64,000 bases of DNA, from NCBI GenBank assembly GCA_022315425.1, contig JAIUPT010000030.1, positions 1,178,001 to 1,242,000 on the forward strand. Reading direction: 5' to 3'. This document shows positions 10,924-22,097 of this stretch, in pieces. The first letter of the stretch is position 1. Every line of letters starts with the position of its first letter. Under the pieces are notes generated by a model that was not told where the DNA came from, did no database searches, and worked only from the letters and a program-made list of their open reading frames with translations. This stretch comes from Pseudevernia furfuracea (taxonomy: Eukaryota > Ascomycota > Lecanoromycetes > Lecanorales > Parmeliaceae). The position numbers and the translations under genes were made by a program.

Positions 10924-12641
10924 ATGAGGTTACGACACCTGCCGTTATCACTCCTGCTTTTATTGGTACCCTGTTTTTCGGTTGTTACGGCCTTCGTCAC
11001 TTCAGAAGAAGCTGTTGCCTCAGCAGATGGAAAAGAATTAGGGCCGCCTCCCGATCTATCAGCAAGCCCAGCCTCAAAGCCGGGCGTGGATGGCATTGGG
11101 ACAAAAGATGCACCTGTCGATGGTAAAGATGGGAGACCGCACCTTGGACCGTTTGTCGAGACTGGCGCGGAAAGAGATCGGAAGAAGGCCAAAGAAAATA
11201 GTGGAGATGCAGATATCAAGAAGCCTGTACCAGAAGGGGTGCCCACTGGCGATGGCTCTAAGATACCAGAGACAAATGATGGTGTGATGGATGATCCACA
11301 CAGGACCGGGCCAAAGGAGGGTACGAGAGGCACTGAAGGTGGCATATCGGAAAAGAACAAGGACTGGAAGACCACTCAATTGGACGGCGCCAAGCCAGAA
11401 AAGAAGCCAGACCCACCGAAAGAGGTTCCGCCGTTGCCTCACAGTGAACAAGAAAGTCTTGACCCAAAGGCTTCGAAGGATGACGCCAAGAAGATTAAGG
11501 AGACTGGGACTGAAGAGAAAGATAAGCCGAAAGAGCTAGGGGGTCTAGAGGTGATATCACACGTTCGAGTGGCTGAATCAAGACAAATTGCTGAAAGTTT
11601 GGTTATCCTAGAAACCTGCCGACCTCCCCGATAAACCTCATGACCTCCCACACCCTGTTCCGGCCACAGCCTCCAAGAGCGACCCTCTTGCAATTCTCGC
11701 GCCCTTCACACCTTCCATCCCCATGCTCACGGGCAACTCCGCCTCTCTCATCCAACCGCTGCACTCTTTTGTCCTCTCCCTCGCGATGATCATCTTTTCC
11801 GAGATTGGCGATAAAACGTTTTTGATCGCCGCCTTGATGGCGATGAAGCACCCTCGATTCGTCGTTTTTTCTGCTGCTTTTACCGCCCTAATTGCAATGA
11901 CGATCCTCTCTGCCGTTTTGGGCCACGCTGTCCCAACCCTCATTCCGAAGAAATATACAAATCTACTGGCGGCCCTGCTATTCCTTGTCTTTGGGGCGAA
12001 AATGCTAAAGGAAGGCTACGCAATTCCACTGGATCAAGGAGTCAACGAGGAGATGAAAGAAGTAGAATTGGAGCTTGAAGAGAAAGAAGAACTTGCTCGC
12101 AAGATGGGTCGTCGACGGTCCTCAATTTCGCCATACATACTTGAATCAGGGAGAATGAATACACGCAAGACTCGGTCCAGTACCCGTCTTCCTGCTCCTC
12201 CGGACTCTCCTCCGTCTTCCCCAGATGGGTCGCGAAGTCCTTCACCCAGCAGAGGTTCGACCATTATGAGCGTATTTGCAGGAGTGAATAACCTGTTTTC
12301 CTTACTACTTAGTCCAGCATGGGTACAAACCTTTATAATGACCTTCTTGGGTGAATGGGGCGACCGAAGTCAAATTGCTACGATCGCCATGGCGGCTGGG
12401 CAAGATTACTGGTGGGTGACCGGGGGTGCCGTAAGTGGGCATGCAATCTGTACTGCAATTGCAGTCATTGGGGGTAGAGCTATCGCAGGCAGGGTCAGCT
12501 TGAGGATTGGTAAGTCAAGCTTACTCTATGCTCTAGATTAAGATCATCAGCTGACCTTCTTCCGCAGTAACACTTGGAGGCGGGTTTGCATTCTTGGCGT
12601 TTGGCATCATTTACCTGATCGAGGCAATGTACGTCGAATAA
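10924..12641 (+). CDS. GDT1: GDT1/TMEM165 family Golgi Ca2+/Mn2+ transporter
   Basis: Three exons (10924-11550, 11612-12509, 12568-12641) encode 532 residues. The start is chosen because it opens a signal peptide (MRLRHLPLSLLLLLVPC). About 200 residues of Lys/Asp/Glu/Pro-rich low complexity follow, which should be luminal and make the protein longer than yeast Gdt1. The UPF0016 membrane core contains both family motifs, EIGDKT near residue 273 and EWGDRS near 457, separated by a Ser/Pro-rich loop of about 85 residues. The last exon supplies the final helix (GGGFAFLAFGIIYLIEAM). The family moves calcium and manganese into the Golgi and supports glycosylation. Donors GTGATA and GTAAGT and the in-frame joins support the model. 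Confidence 0.88.
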
Positions 12642-13075
12642 AGGTGGGATTGGGGGGTCATGAAGCTTTGGGATGGAGTTTTGAGCCTTTATATACGGCC
12701 TGGCGCAAGACTTAGTCGATGCACACCAACACTATTCTATCCCCATTATTATTATGCCTATCTAAGTCGTTGTAGTGTGAGATACTCTCTGGATGGCCAC
12801 ATAGCGACGCCTCTTCCCGTTCGCTTGACTCTCCAACAACCATCTACACGGCCCGACACCCAAGTACAGACTCTTCATCCTGCATCTCGGCCTTCCGAAA
12901 GCCGTTACTCTATGTTCAAGATGTACGACGTCTTATTATCTACACATGCGCTTCTCACGGACCGAGGTAATTACATCTATATCACTGTCATCTCGTCTGC
13001 TAACCCTCATCTTTTCTATATATGACCGCCCGTCGTCTCCGGAAGGCCACTCAACCCTTCCGATATATCCACCGT
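12642..13075. other. Intergenic
   Basis: A 121-codon forward frame (12660-13025) follows the GDT1 stop but has no domain, signal or coding-like composition; it is probably 3' UTR and spacer. Confidence 0.45.
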
Positions 13076-14008
13076 GTCCAGCCCAACCCAATCCCGTCAA
13101 TGGGTTCTGACCACGTCAGTTGTGTTTTCGGAGCTCTTTAATCCTATCAAGATTGCTTTCTGGGTCGCAAGGCATGTTGTGGGAGCAAGCCACTCCTAAG
13201 ACTGGTCGCACGGCTCAAGTCGCGTCCTAAAGGAGATATGCTGACTACGAAGTTTAGCAAGGGTGACAAGGTGTGGGCTCCGACAGGTTGGGCTGAATAC
13301 TCCGTGCAGGATGCAAAGAAATGCCAGGCTTGTGCGGATATTCCAGGTTTGAGCGTCTCACATTATCTGGACGCTTTCGGTTTGACCGGCTTGACGGCTT
13401 ACTATGGAACAAAAATCATCGCGAGAACGGGGAAGGAGGATAGTGTTGTCGTTAGTGGAGCTGCAGGGGGCTACTGGAAGCATGGTCGTGCAGATTGCGA
13501 AGAAGATGCTAGGGTGCAAGAAGGTGGTTGGTATTGCTGGGAGTGACGACAAATGTAGATGGGCAGAGAGTCTGGGAGCCGACGTGTGTTTGAATTACAA
13601 GAAGTCAAGCTTCAAGCAGGATTTGATCGAGGCGGCAGATGGCTATGTGGATGTGTATTTCGACAACGTTGGAGGGGAGATTATCGATCTGATGTTGACG
13701 CGGATGAAGAAGGGAGGAAGGATCGCTGCGTTTAGGGCTATCACCGATTATTATAAGAGCGAGAAGGCAAGTTTGAAGAATTGGTATGAGGTCATCGTGA
13801 ACAGGATTGAAATAAAAGGATTTATTGTTACCGACTTTGGAGCGGAAGGAAAAGGGCCGGAGGTTGTCAAGGAGATGGTGACAGCGGCAAAGAAGGGAAA
13901 GATCAAGGTGAGCGGTGAGAACGAGACAGTGGTTGATACGAAATTCCGGGCTGTATGTTACTATTTGAGGGGGCGAACACGGGGAAGTTGGTCACGAAGC
14001 TGGTCTGA
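13076..14008 (+). pseudogene. Decayed MDR-family NADP-dependent reductase
   Basis: Relics of a medium-chain dehydrogenase/reductase (leukotriene B4 dehydrogenase or zinc-type quinone reductase group) are seen in order but in different frames. At about 13092-13120 is SRQWVLTT, the usual N-terminus. At 13238-13465 are FSKGDKVWAPTGWAEYSV and GLTGLTAYYGTK. After a frame change at the G5 run 13466-13470 come the nucleotide-binding GATGSMVVQIAK and VDVYFDNVGGEI. A second frame change near 13945-13965 leads to FEGANTGKLVTKLV and the stop at 14006-14008. The catalytic-domain section expected between the N-terminal relic and 13200 is largely missing. One indel could be a sequencing error, but two plus the N-terminal loss argue for a pseudogene. 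Confidence 0.75.
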
Positions 14009-14644
14009 GCATTGAGTGCACCTAGGAATGCCGAAGAAGGTATGAGGCGTTTCGACTGGCTTTCCTTTAGTTTTATCATAAAACAATCTCGAAGTTCTGT
14101 GTCATGACTCGTGCTCTTCTCTTCCATGCATTTTTCTCTTTAACATACGGCTCTAGGTAGCGATGTATCAGCTTGTTACGCGCCACCATCGTGTATACAC
14201 CGGCGCCGATTTCTTGCAGCCTGAGAGGTCGTGCTACAGGCACACGATGACAGAAGACCGGGCAGGAAGGCTGGGGATAAGCTGATCATGTCGCTGCCTT
14301 GATAGTACCAAATCCGGAGAAACGAAGGCTTCATTAGATAGGATCCGGATCCGTTCTGGCTTCAGACGGCTTTTATCCCGTCGAAGTACATACTCTACCG
14401 TGGTAGAATTGGTGAAAGCGAAAGTTTTGCCACTAACTATGGCGATGTTCCTATCTCTCGGCTTGCTTCACTGAAGAAGCGGAACGCTTTTGTACCAATC
14501 GGCTTTCTCACCTATATGACAGTTTCATCATCAACACCCATGCCTCGCCTTAAAAACCTGTGGATTCCAAGTAGCCAACTTCATATCACGAAATTACATA
14601 TTTGTTCCTCAAAATCTCCTTCATCCTTGCTCACCGTCTTGATC
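14009..14644. other. Intergenic, upstream of the zinc-finger gene
   Basis: No gene or repeat is recognised. An in-frame upstream ATG at 14516 could extend the next gene by 43 residues. Confidence 0.4.
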
Positions 14645-16264
14645 ATGACACCAATGGAGTCAAACGATCAAAAGGATTGGCTTCGAACCTCCCAATCTCA
14701 CATTGGTTCCAACTCGGTTTCCGCTCCCCGCGCAGAGCTTGAGACAGGCCTCAACACACAAGCAGCGGATCCAAAAGTCGACGAAGTTCAATACTCCATC
14801 GTCTGCGACGACTGTGGTAAACATTTCTGGAGTCGTTCCAAAGCAGACTCTCATGCCGCTCTAACAGCACACGTCCTCCATGAGGGGATCATATCGCCTA
14901 GCTCTCCTGTCATCATTCCAGATTCTCCTGCTGCCTGTTCGGCGTATGCTCCTCGTACAAATACACTTTTCACTTCTGCGAAGGAGGCGGAGGCCAGCCT
15001 CAACGCAGAAACTCCCGACAAAGAAGACAGTGGAGACAGCGGAGAAGAACATTCCTTATGCTTTGACTGTGGCAGACACTTCTGGAGCCATGAAGCAGCC
15101 AATTATCATGTTCAAAAAGGACACATGCAGGATACAGAAATTGTGCCCTCAAGCGCTCCTGATGGGTCTCCCACCTTTGCTGCTACCGTTCCTGCGGTAG
15201 ATTCTACATCATCTGCTGCTAAATCTAGCATAAACCCAAGCTCCTTATACCGGAAAACTGGCCCAGGCACAGCTTCTCTTGCTAACAATGGAGGTATAAC
15301 CCCGACACCCCCTTGTTGGACTACCGAACAAACGACCGGTCGTGCAATTCCTCCTACTTCTCCTTTCAACAACAGAGGCTTAGATTCGACTGCCATGTAC
15401 GGCACTACCAGTCCGACGAGCGGCCGTGCAATGGCTGTAGTCCGGAAACAGATTGCTCGTCCTCCCGTGCCAAAAGTGAGTCAATGAGTCTGTATGTCAA
15501 CCGGAAAGGTCCTCTGCTGAGGGTACTAGCCTGAGTCTCAGGTCTCTCACTCTGAGAGTGACAATAGTCTTCGCTTTTCGGGAGTCTCTCCGAGCCCATC
15601 CGCATCTCGTTTGCTTCCGACAAAAGATTTTCCATGCTCCATAAACACATGTACTCAGACCGTATTCAATCCTACTACAACCGATCCACCGTCCCCGAGC
15701 TCGAGTTGCGCGACATTAGAGAATCCGCAGGTAATCTTTCCTCATGAGCTGTTCGATCGCATCTTCTTCATAGTGACCCCATCCGGCAAGCGCAAAGGTC
15801 CCAGCTTCATTATGGGCCTGGCTGAAGCACAAAATGCCGTGACCTTCCGCATTGGCGTACGTGGTCGGCTTGAGTCTCAGGGCGAGCAGGTCGGCTTACG
15901 GGAAATCGTTGTGCGTATTCCAGTAAGCAAATTTCCCAACCCTTTATTTTCAAAACAATACCCTGATATGAGTCACAAGACACGTTGCTGCAGTACATTG
16001 ACAAGCGCAACTGTCTTCTGGCTCAATCTTTGATCTTCCAAAGGAAACTTCTGACAAGAGAACTCACAGTGGCTGTCTGTGCCTGTATATGCGGACACTA
16101 ATGAGGATCATTATCATATGCTCATGGTAGTCAGATACTGGCCAGAATGGCAAAAGACAAATGAGAACACGTCTTGCCACATATTTGTCACCCTTGAGGA
16201 CGAGAAAGAGGAAAAAGAAGGAGGCGAGAAACAGCTAGAATTACCAGGCAAGGCGAAGGATTGA
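14645..16264 (+). CDS. Two-zinc-finger (C2H2) protein with unknown C-terminal domain
   Basis: Three exons are inferred (14645-15475, 15542-15922, 16070-16264), giving 468 residues. Two classical Cx2Cx12H fingers lie about 80 residues apart: CDDCGKHFWSRSKADSH...H and CFDCGRHFWSHEAANYH...H. Both share the unusual core CG(K/R)HFWS. A Ser/Thr/Pro-rich linker follows. The C-terminal 130 residues form a separate module (VIFPHELFDRIFFIV, IMGLAEAQNAVTFR, VPVYADTNEDHYHML) that recurs downstream at 17.4-17.7 kb. The first intron is clear (GTGAGT...CTCAG). The second is 147 nt; an alternative acceptor at 15993 would lead to an early stop. Function is unknown; nucleic-acid or protein binding is inferred from the fingers. 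Confidence 0.6.
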
Positions 16265-16646
16265 TGGCTGATAGGCTTTGGAGATAAGCGCTCTCAGACT
16301 GGAGAGCTCAATTAAAAGAGTCTAGGGGCCAGCGATGGCTTTGCTGTGTTTGTAATTAAAAGTATTTGCTATACTGCTGGGAGAAACGGAAAGTATCCAG
16401 GAAAACCGAATGACAGCTCAAGACTTGCAACATCAAGTGTGCATATCCCAGTAACCTGATTCTATTAGCGGAAGTTTTTACTCTTAGTGGGGGTTATTTG
16501 AACACGAATTTTGATGTTCGCGAGGTCCAACTCCACAACGTCAAATTCTTTACCTCCTCACGGTAAATTTTCCAAACTCATGCATACCTTTGGGTAACAA
16601 CCAACACGTGGTCATCAGATCTTGTTGTCTCTGACAGACGGGCAGC
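16265..16646. other. Intergenic
   Basis: I see nothing recognisable between the zinc-finger gene and its degenerate relative. Confidence 0.4.
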
Positions 16647-16905
16647 ATGCCGGCAGGGAAATCGATCGCCCAATGCTTGCAGGCGCTTGGGATCTTTGAG
16701 ATGCAGTTGGAGGCGCAGACTAAAACACAATGGTCGCCAAACGCGAAGAGTCTCAATGAAGCCATCGTTGGCTTTATGGATTCAATCGAAGGGGGGAGTC
16801 ATGCATATGGTGCTGGGGAGCGCCTCCATAGTTGGATCGAGGAACGAGTGGCCGAGTGGGTGCAGTCGAATGGCGAGCGCTGGTCGGCCGAGGGTCGCTA
16901 ATGTG
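16647..16905 (+). CDS. Possible first exon of an unknown gene
   Basis: An 84-codon frame has an amphipathic, protein-like composition (SLNEAIVGFMDSIEGG, RLHSWIEERVAEWVQ) but no family I recognise. It ends 2 bases before GTGAGT at 16902-16910. It may be an exon of the degenerate gene that follows, but no convincing splice joins it to the 17.2-17.7 kb frame. Low confidence. Confidence 0.25.
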
Positions 16906-17232
16906 AGTACACTTCAGGGGCCCTTAGATACGAAAGCACAAGATCGCTCTTTAAGTATCAGCATCGTCTGATGGATTCAGCAATTCATTCTCGGCAAATT
17001 GGATTAGGCTATCAGGAATCGTAAAAAGGAGGCGTCCAGATCCCTTCCAGATCTCCACTCTCGTGAGAGCACGACAGATTTCATGAACAACGATGGCCCC
17101 GTGACCAGTACGCGAGACATCGGACAGGTTAAGTCCTAGCCTAAATCGACTCGAGGTCTCCAGCCATAGAACTGACGATGAACTTTAGGCGCAGGCTTCG
17201 GAAGCAAGCAGCGAAAGCCATGATCTGGATGG

Positions 17233-17709
17233 ATGGGACCCTTATCAGGATTCGGGACCAACGCACTCTCATCAAACTTAGCTTCCGCGTCGGTTTCAAA
17301 CCCGTCTCCCAACTTACTACCGTCAATTTCCAACGCAATTGTTTCTTACAGAAGTCCAGACCCTCAGATGAGCCAAGCCAACGACCCGTCGCAGAACACT
17401 CCTTCCAGTATACCAACTGCGAACAACTTCAGGTCACGTTCTTACGCTCTCGTCACCTTCCAAGCTGAGATGTATTCACGAGCCACCTTCCTAGTTAGGC
17501 CCTCGAACGACGGCGATGGCCACACGAACCAGTTCTATACACGCATCATGGGTCTTGAAGAGGCTCAGAAGGCTGAGACATTTCGTGCTGGTGAGCTCGA
17601 AAGGCTCGGAGAAATGGGCGAAGTGGTTGGTTCAAGAAATTGGTCGCGATGGCTGAGTCGCTGCCAATACCATTTGTGGTGGAGAATGACTATGACCATC
17701 ACTACTTGA
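17233..17709 (+). pseudogene. Degenerate tandem relative of the zinc-finger gene's C-terminal module
   Basis: The 158-codon frame aligns by eye with the C-terminal module of the gene at 14645-16264: ALVTFQAEMYSRATFLV against VIFPHELFDRIFFIV, then RIMGLEEAQKAETFR against FIMGLAEAQNAVTFR. Near 17625-17640 the similarity jumps frame: FKKLVAMAESLPIPFVVEND continues in another frame to a stop at about 17707, matching WLSVPVYADTNEDHYH of the upstream gene. No intron fits in the gap. The zinc fingers are absent. It is either a frameshifted pseudogene or carries one base-calling error. The upstream part of the frame has an uncertain start. Confidence 0.5.
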
Positions 17710-19181
17710 GGCGGTGAAGACTTGGGGAGAATGGAAATCGCCATGTTTGTGCATCGTCTCTATCAGTCTCAAACACAAGTTCTAGAAGAAAGAAGTACTT
17801 GTGCTTCTCAATCTAGTGCCTTATGCTGAATCCAAAGGATCAGAATGGACAAAACATGAGAGGCGAGAAAAGATTTAGATCACAGAGTGCCCTGATATAA
17901 GTTATAAACATTCGTATTAAGACAATTACACCTGGAATGGAGGCTGACTCAACTGGAGAAGTGATAACTTTTTGGCTGTCGTTGGACGGCGCTATTTGGC
18001 TTAGAGTAAAGTAAAGTATTGCTTTTACACGCGCGGCTATAGAATTTGGGCCCTTGGCATTCGAGCAAACCTTTCGGGATTACACTCACAGCACGCATTC
18101 TAATCGTGATTTGTGACTGGAACTATTCAAAGCCACGAGATATGCTATTTCTGCAACATCAGCTTACCGAGCCTTGCCCGGAGGTGTGTCAGACAAGATG
18201 CTGCAAGTTTCCTGCACTATGACAGTGCTCTTGGGACATCTTGACGCTGCGTTGAGCAGTGAGGATTGTATTTTGCCTTATCGATTGCCTTTCAACGTGA
18301 AATTCGATTACATCTTGTCATAATTGAACCACAGCTAAACCTCCCTGGATTGATATCCCACACGCCGCTAGATACCAAGAACTGAAAACATAGCCAAGCC
18401 CAGCCCGCTTCAAATGCACAAAGTCTACCGCAGTCCGCTCAACATACCCAGACTCTTCCCAGAATCGATAGCGTCCCGCAAGGAAATGCGGCATAAACCA
18501 TAAGAGGATCGACCAAAAGTCATCCACAGAGGGGGAGGTTACCCCGGCGAACATCAGTTCATTTGGGTTGATACCCTCCAAAGTACGCGACAAAAAAAAG
18601 GATCGGAACTCAGGATTGCCACTTTATCCGACAACATGCCTTTGCGGACTTGACACCTTGAGCTTCTCTCTATGCATGACTTTTGCTGCATTTTCTTACA
18701 CAAAGGGGAGAGTTGGACAGCGAGAGTTCTGGAAACCCCAAGTGCCACTGGATGTAAATCGAAGAGTACTCTTCATTTAGTTTTCTTGGATATAAAAGAA
18801 TAATTCAACCTAGTCAGTACCCACGAAAGCATGCCAGAGTGAAAAAATGTGAGCTCTAAGGACAGCTTTCATTTTCTATGGGGATTTGAAGTTTATAACT
18901 CAAAGAATTGTGGGCTTCAGCATTGCACTTGGATTGCATGGAACTAGTTTCTCGCGTTAGATACATGGTCCAATTCTCCTTCCCATAGTCCCTGTCAATG
19001 CTCTGTATACCCTAAATACCAGCGCATACCTCCTTGCAATCATTGCAGTGGGAAGACAACCTGCGATTCGAAGCCTATTCAGGTTCTCACGCCGAGTCTA
19101 TGGTTGTGAGAAGGATCGTCGACTCTCAAGCTTGACTACTGCTGCACAGGCAGGCAAAAAATCGAAGAGCAGTAATGGAAC
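17710..19181. other. Gene-poor stretch
   Basis: No supported gene. A reverse 91-codon frame at 18318-18593 contains hydrophobic aromatic stretches (DDFWSILLWFMPHFLAG) but no known motif and no neighbouring exon, so it is not called. Confidence 0.4.
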
Positions 19182-20569
19182 TCAACAATCACTCCCACGA
19201 CCAATAAATGGCGACCTGCCAAACTCGCGAATCTGGTTTACCCCAAACCTTACACCTTTCTTGGCTAGTGCTAGGTTCCTGGAGGTAGGAACACCCCTAG
19301 AATATTTCATGTCCTCTAGTTCAAAGGTATGCTGAGCCATGTTCGCGATTCCAGTGGGTGCAGGATGTTTCAGGATAGACGTAGGCGGACCGAAGTGTGT
19401 TTGGGTGGGTGCTCTTGCTGGCGGTGAATATCTTGCTGGCGATGCAACATAGGTATCTGAAGATCCTGAACGAGCGTGGGATGTTTTTTGTTTATTGAAC
19501 TGTAGTTGCTCGTATCTTTCCCTTAACTCTGGGACACTGGGACGATGGCCAAACTGGGTACTCTTAAGGCCAAGTCCGAAGCCATTTCCCTCGTTAGAGA
19601 GCGTAGTGCTCTCATCAAACCTTGCGTAGTACCCCTCAGTCTCTTTCAGGAACTCCTCCCAAGATGGAACCGGTTCAGCAGGTGGCCATGCCTGGGAAGG
19701 AACTTGTGATGTTTGCAGTAGACTCTTCGTTCGGAGACGATTACTCCTGATCCGCAAACGAAAATAGACCAGTGCTACTGTAATTGCAATCCCCCCGACC
19801 AGCCCAATCACAACAGCGGCAACAATGACAGCGGGTTTTGGTGTCCGAGAACTAGCCTTGGTGGGAGATGGTCTAGAAGTCTGCACTGCTACTGGTTGGT
19901 TTGTCGTCACCGTTCCGCTCGAGTATATGCTCAGTCTGTTGTGAGCACCGCAAACCTCCTTCGCATCGCCAGTACAAGGCAAGTTACAGTCCGAGTCCGA
20001 TGGTGCGAGAGTACCATTGTTGTAGATACTGTTGCCGCAAAAACACTGCATGCGGTGTTCCAAGCCTGAAATTGGGTAGCCAAGTTGATAGCAAGACCAG
20101 ACGCATGACTGGACAGTAAGGTTTGAGTTATCTGGATACTGCATAGGGAGCAGACGTGCACTTGGATAGTAGTCGATGTAGCACCCTTTGTACGCCCATC
20201 CCGGGGGAAGACTGCCCGCTGTCGTAGAAGGTAGAGCTATTTGCGCTTGGGTAGTGTAAGGCACTGGTGCAAGGGTCACACCGCTTGTAGGTTGGTCAGT
20301 CTGAGCCAGTACTGCTGTGGTGTGTCCTGATTTGTCGAGGAGATAGGTGGTCTGCTCGAGCCATGGCACTGTGGCAGGGACCGATCCTACGTCAACGACG
20401 ACTATTTGCGAGTCAGAGTAAATAGTGCTAGTGACCATGTCCGCAACTGTCACCGTTCAGATTGGGATGGCTGTTGATATGCTCATCCTCCGGTACTGGA
20501 GATGATAGGGAACGATAGAAAGGGAATACAAGCATATAGTGAAGTCCACGCCGGGTGCGTATTCCTCAT
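19182..20569 (-). CDS. WSC-domain single-pass cell-surface sensor
   Basis: Two exons are inferred (20569-20497, 20446-19182), giving 445 residues. The first exon supplies a hydrophobic leader (SLYACIPFLSFPIIS) through a 50-nt intron with branch CTGAAC and acceptor GACAG; without it the protein would have no signal peptide. One WSC domain spans about residues 108-200, opening with YKGCYIDYYPSARLL and holding eight cysteines (GCY, SCVWSC, QCFC, DCNLPC, VCG). A Ser/Thr/Pro linker, one membrane helix (VIVAAVVIGLVGGIAITVALVYF, described by its core GLVGGIAITVALVYF) and a 200-residue cytosolic tail follow. WSC proteins sense cell-wall stress and bind polysaccharide; the signalling partner here is unknown. 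Confidence 0.82.
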
Positions 20570-22097
20570 TGGCTTGTGCAACCTGTGAGCACGGACGAAG
20601 AAAGAGGTGCCGAGGCTAATTAAAGGTGACCTGCCCGTATAATGTTTCAATCTAATTCTGTCTCTACGACAAGTCTGCACGGTTACCTTATCGTTCTAGT
20701 GGATATTTCGGGCCTCAGGTACGGCTTTTGAAAGCCCTAAGGAACGAAGTGGAGCACCAATACCGACCGGTACAGGGAAAGCTCGAAAGAGGCAGAAACA
20801 CAGATTTCTATGCATCGCTGTAGCAAGCAAGGCAAGCATCGTCGTCGAATGAGAGCATGTAGCAGAACCCATATGTAGAGGGTACTTCCCATTCTTCAAA
20901 TCCCAATAAGAAAAAGCCCGCTTTCTTTTGTGCACACTTTTAAGGTTATCAACCAGTACCGCGTACCAAACAGCTCTTCCTATCAGAGGATATTTGAGAA
21001 AATGACGATTGTTCAGGAAAGGTTGGTGACGATTGCCAAATTTCTCTGGCAAGATGCTTGAACCGTAAGACTGTGGACGGACTTCAACAACTTTTCCCGA
21101 GATCTTCGCCCCTATGCATGAATTCTGCGACATTCTCTTAGATTGAAAGGTAAGCGGCAGCAGTAGTGTGATAGATTTGTGGCGATAATTCCGGTACAAA
21201 TGACATTAGCAACGGGCAAAAATTGAGGCATTATGACCGCGGGCCACTAGGCCATTGAAGCCAGATGATGCATTTATGGTTGAACGTGAATGCGTGATTC
21301 CGGTTGGAGGCAAATCAACTACAGTACATACTTAGACTGTTTCACCGCAGGATCCCGTATGTTTGGGCCGCAGCAGGAGGTGTGGTGATGGTCAGCAGGG
21401 CAGTCGGCCGCTGATCCCATCTTGTGGGGTAAGTAAGCAGAAAGGAAAGATTCTTTGCTTACTGCAGGAAACCTTGATATTACTGTAGACAATTGGTATG
21501 AAGCAGAAAATTAAGTGGGGGTGATGTTCTCCGGGGTTTTTTAGCGCTGGTGCCGCCAATAGCGGTGTGGGCGGGAATACTTACGAGTAGAGGAGGGCTC
21601 GGAGGGCATACTTTACTCTACACTAGATGTTTCTCGGAAGCAAGCATCCTTCCAAATTAAAATCGCCCTGCCATTGAACCTTGTGACTCGAATAGAGTAG
21701 TTTCATACGTGGAATCTTTGTTATAAACTACATTCTTGTAAAAATGCCTCCTCCCCATTCCCCATGCCCATTGCGCCTGCCAACAAAGGACTCTCAACCA
21801 TGGTTGGATTCCCCCATGACGCCAAGCTACCCACAATCTTCCTTTGACCATATTTGAGTACATAATATTCCTGGTCCCGACACGCTCTCAAAGCATCATC
21901 CTTATTCATCACCTACAATTGCTCTTTCGGAAAGCCTACATCCGCTCTAGATGCTCTAGATGCTTTGACTTGCAGCTAGACTGCGCCCTGCATTGACATC
22001 TCCCCAAGCGTCCACCAAGTATCCTCCCCTACAGCTACCAAGCTTCCCTTCGACCCAGCTCGCAGTCCTCCGCCAGTCTCCAGACTGTGGAACGGCG
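20570..22097. other. Gene-poor divergent region, WSC gene / MFS gene
   Basis: It holds the promoters of both flanking genes. The reverse 167-codon frame at 20696-21199 has no domain or hydrophobic pattern and is not called. An in-frame ATG at 21993 would extend the MFS protein by 35 residues. Confidence 0.4.

Noticed and set aside
12660..13025. Forward 121-codon frame after GDT1
   Set aside because: Composition is not protein-like and it starts just after the GDT1 stop; treated as 3' UTR and spacer.
18318..18593. Reverse 91-codon frame with aromatic, hydrophobic content
   Set aside because: No family and no neighbouring exon; could be an old relic but I cannot support it.
20696..21199. Reverse 167-codon open frame upstream of the WSC gene
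   Set aside because: No domain, signal peptide or coding-like bias, and no splice partner; probably chance in a leader or spacer.
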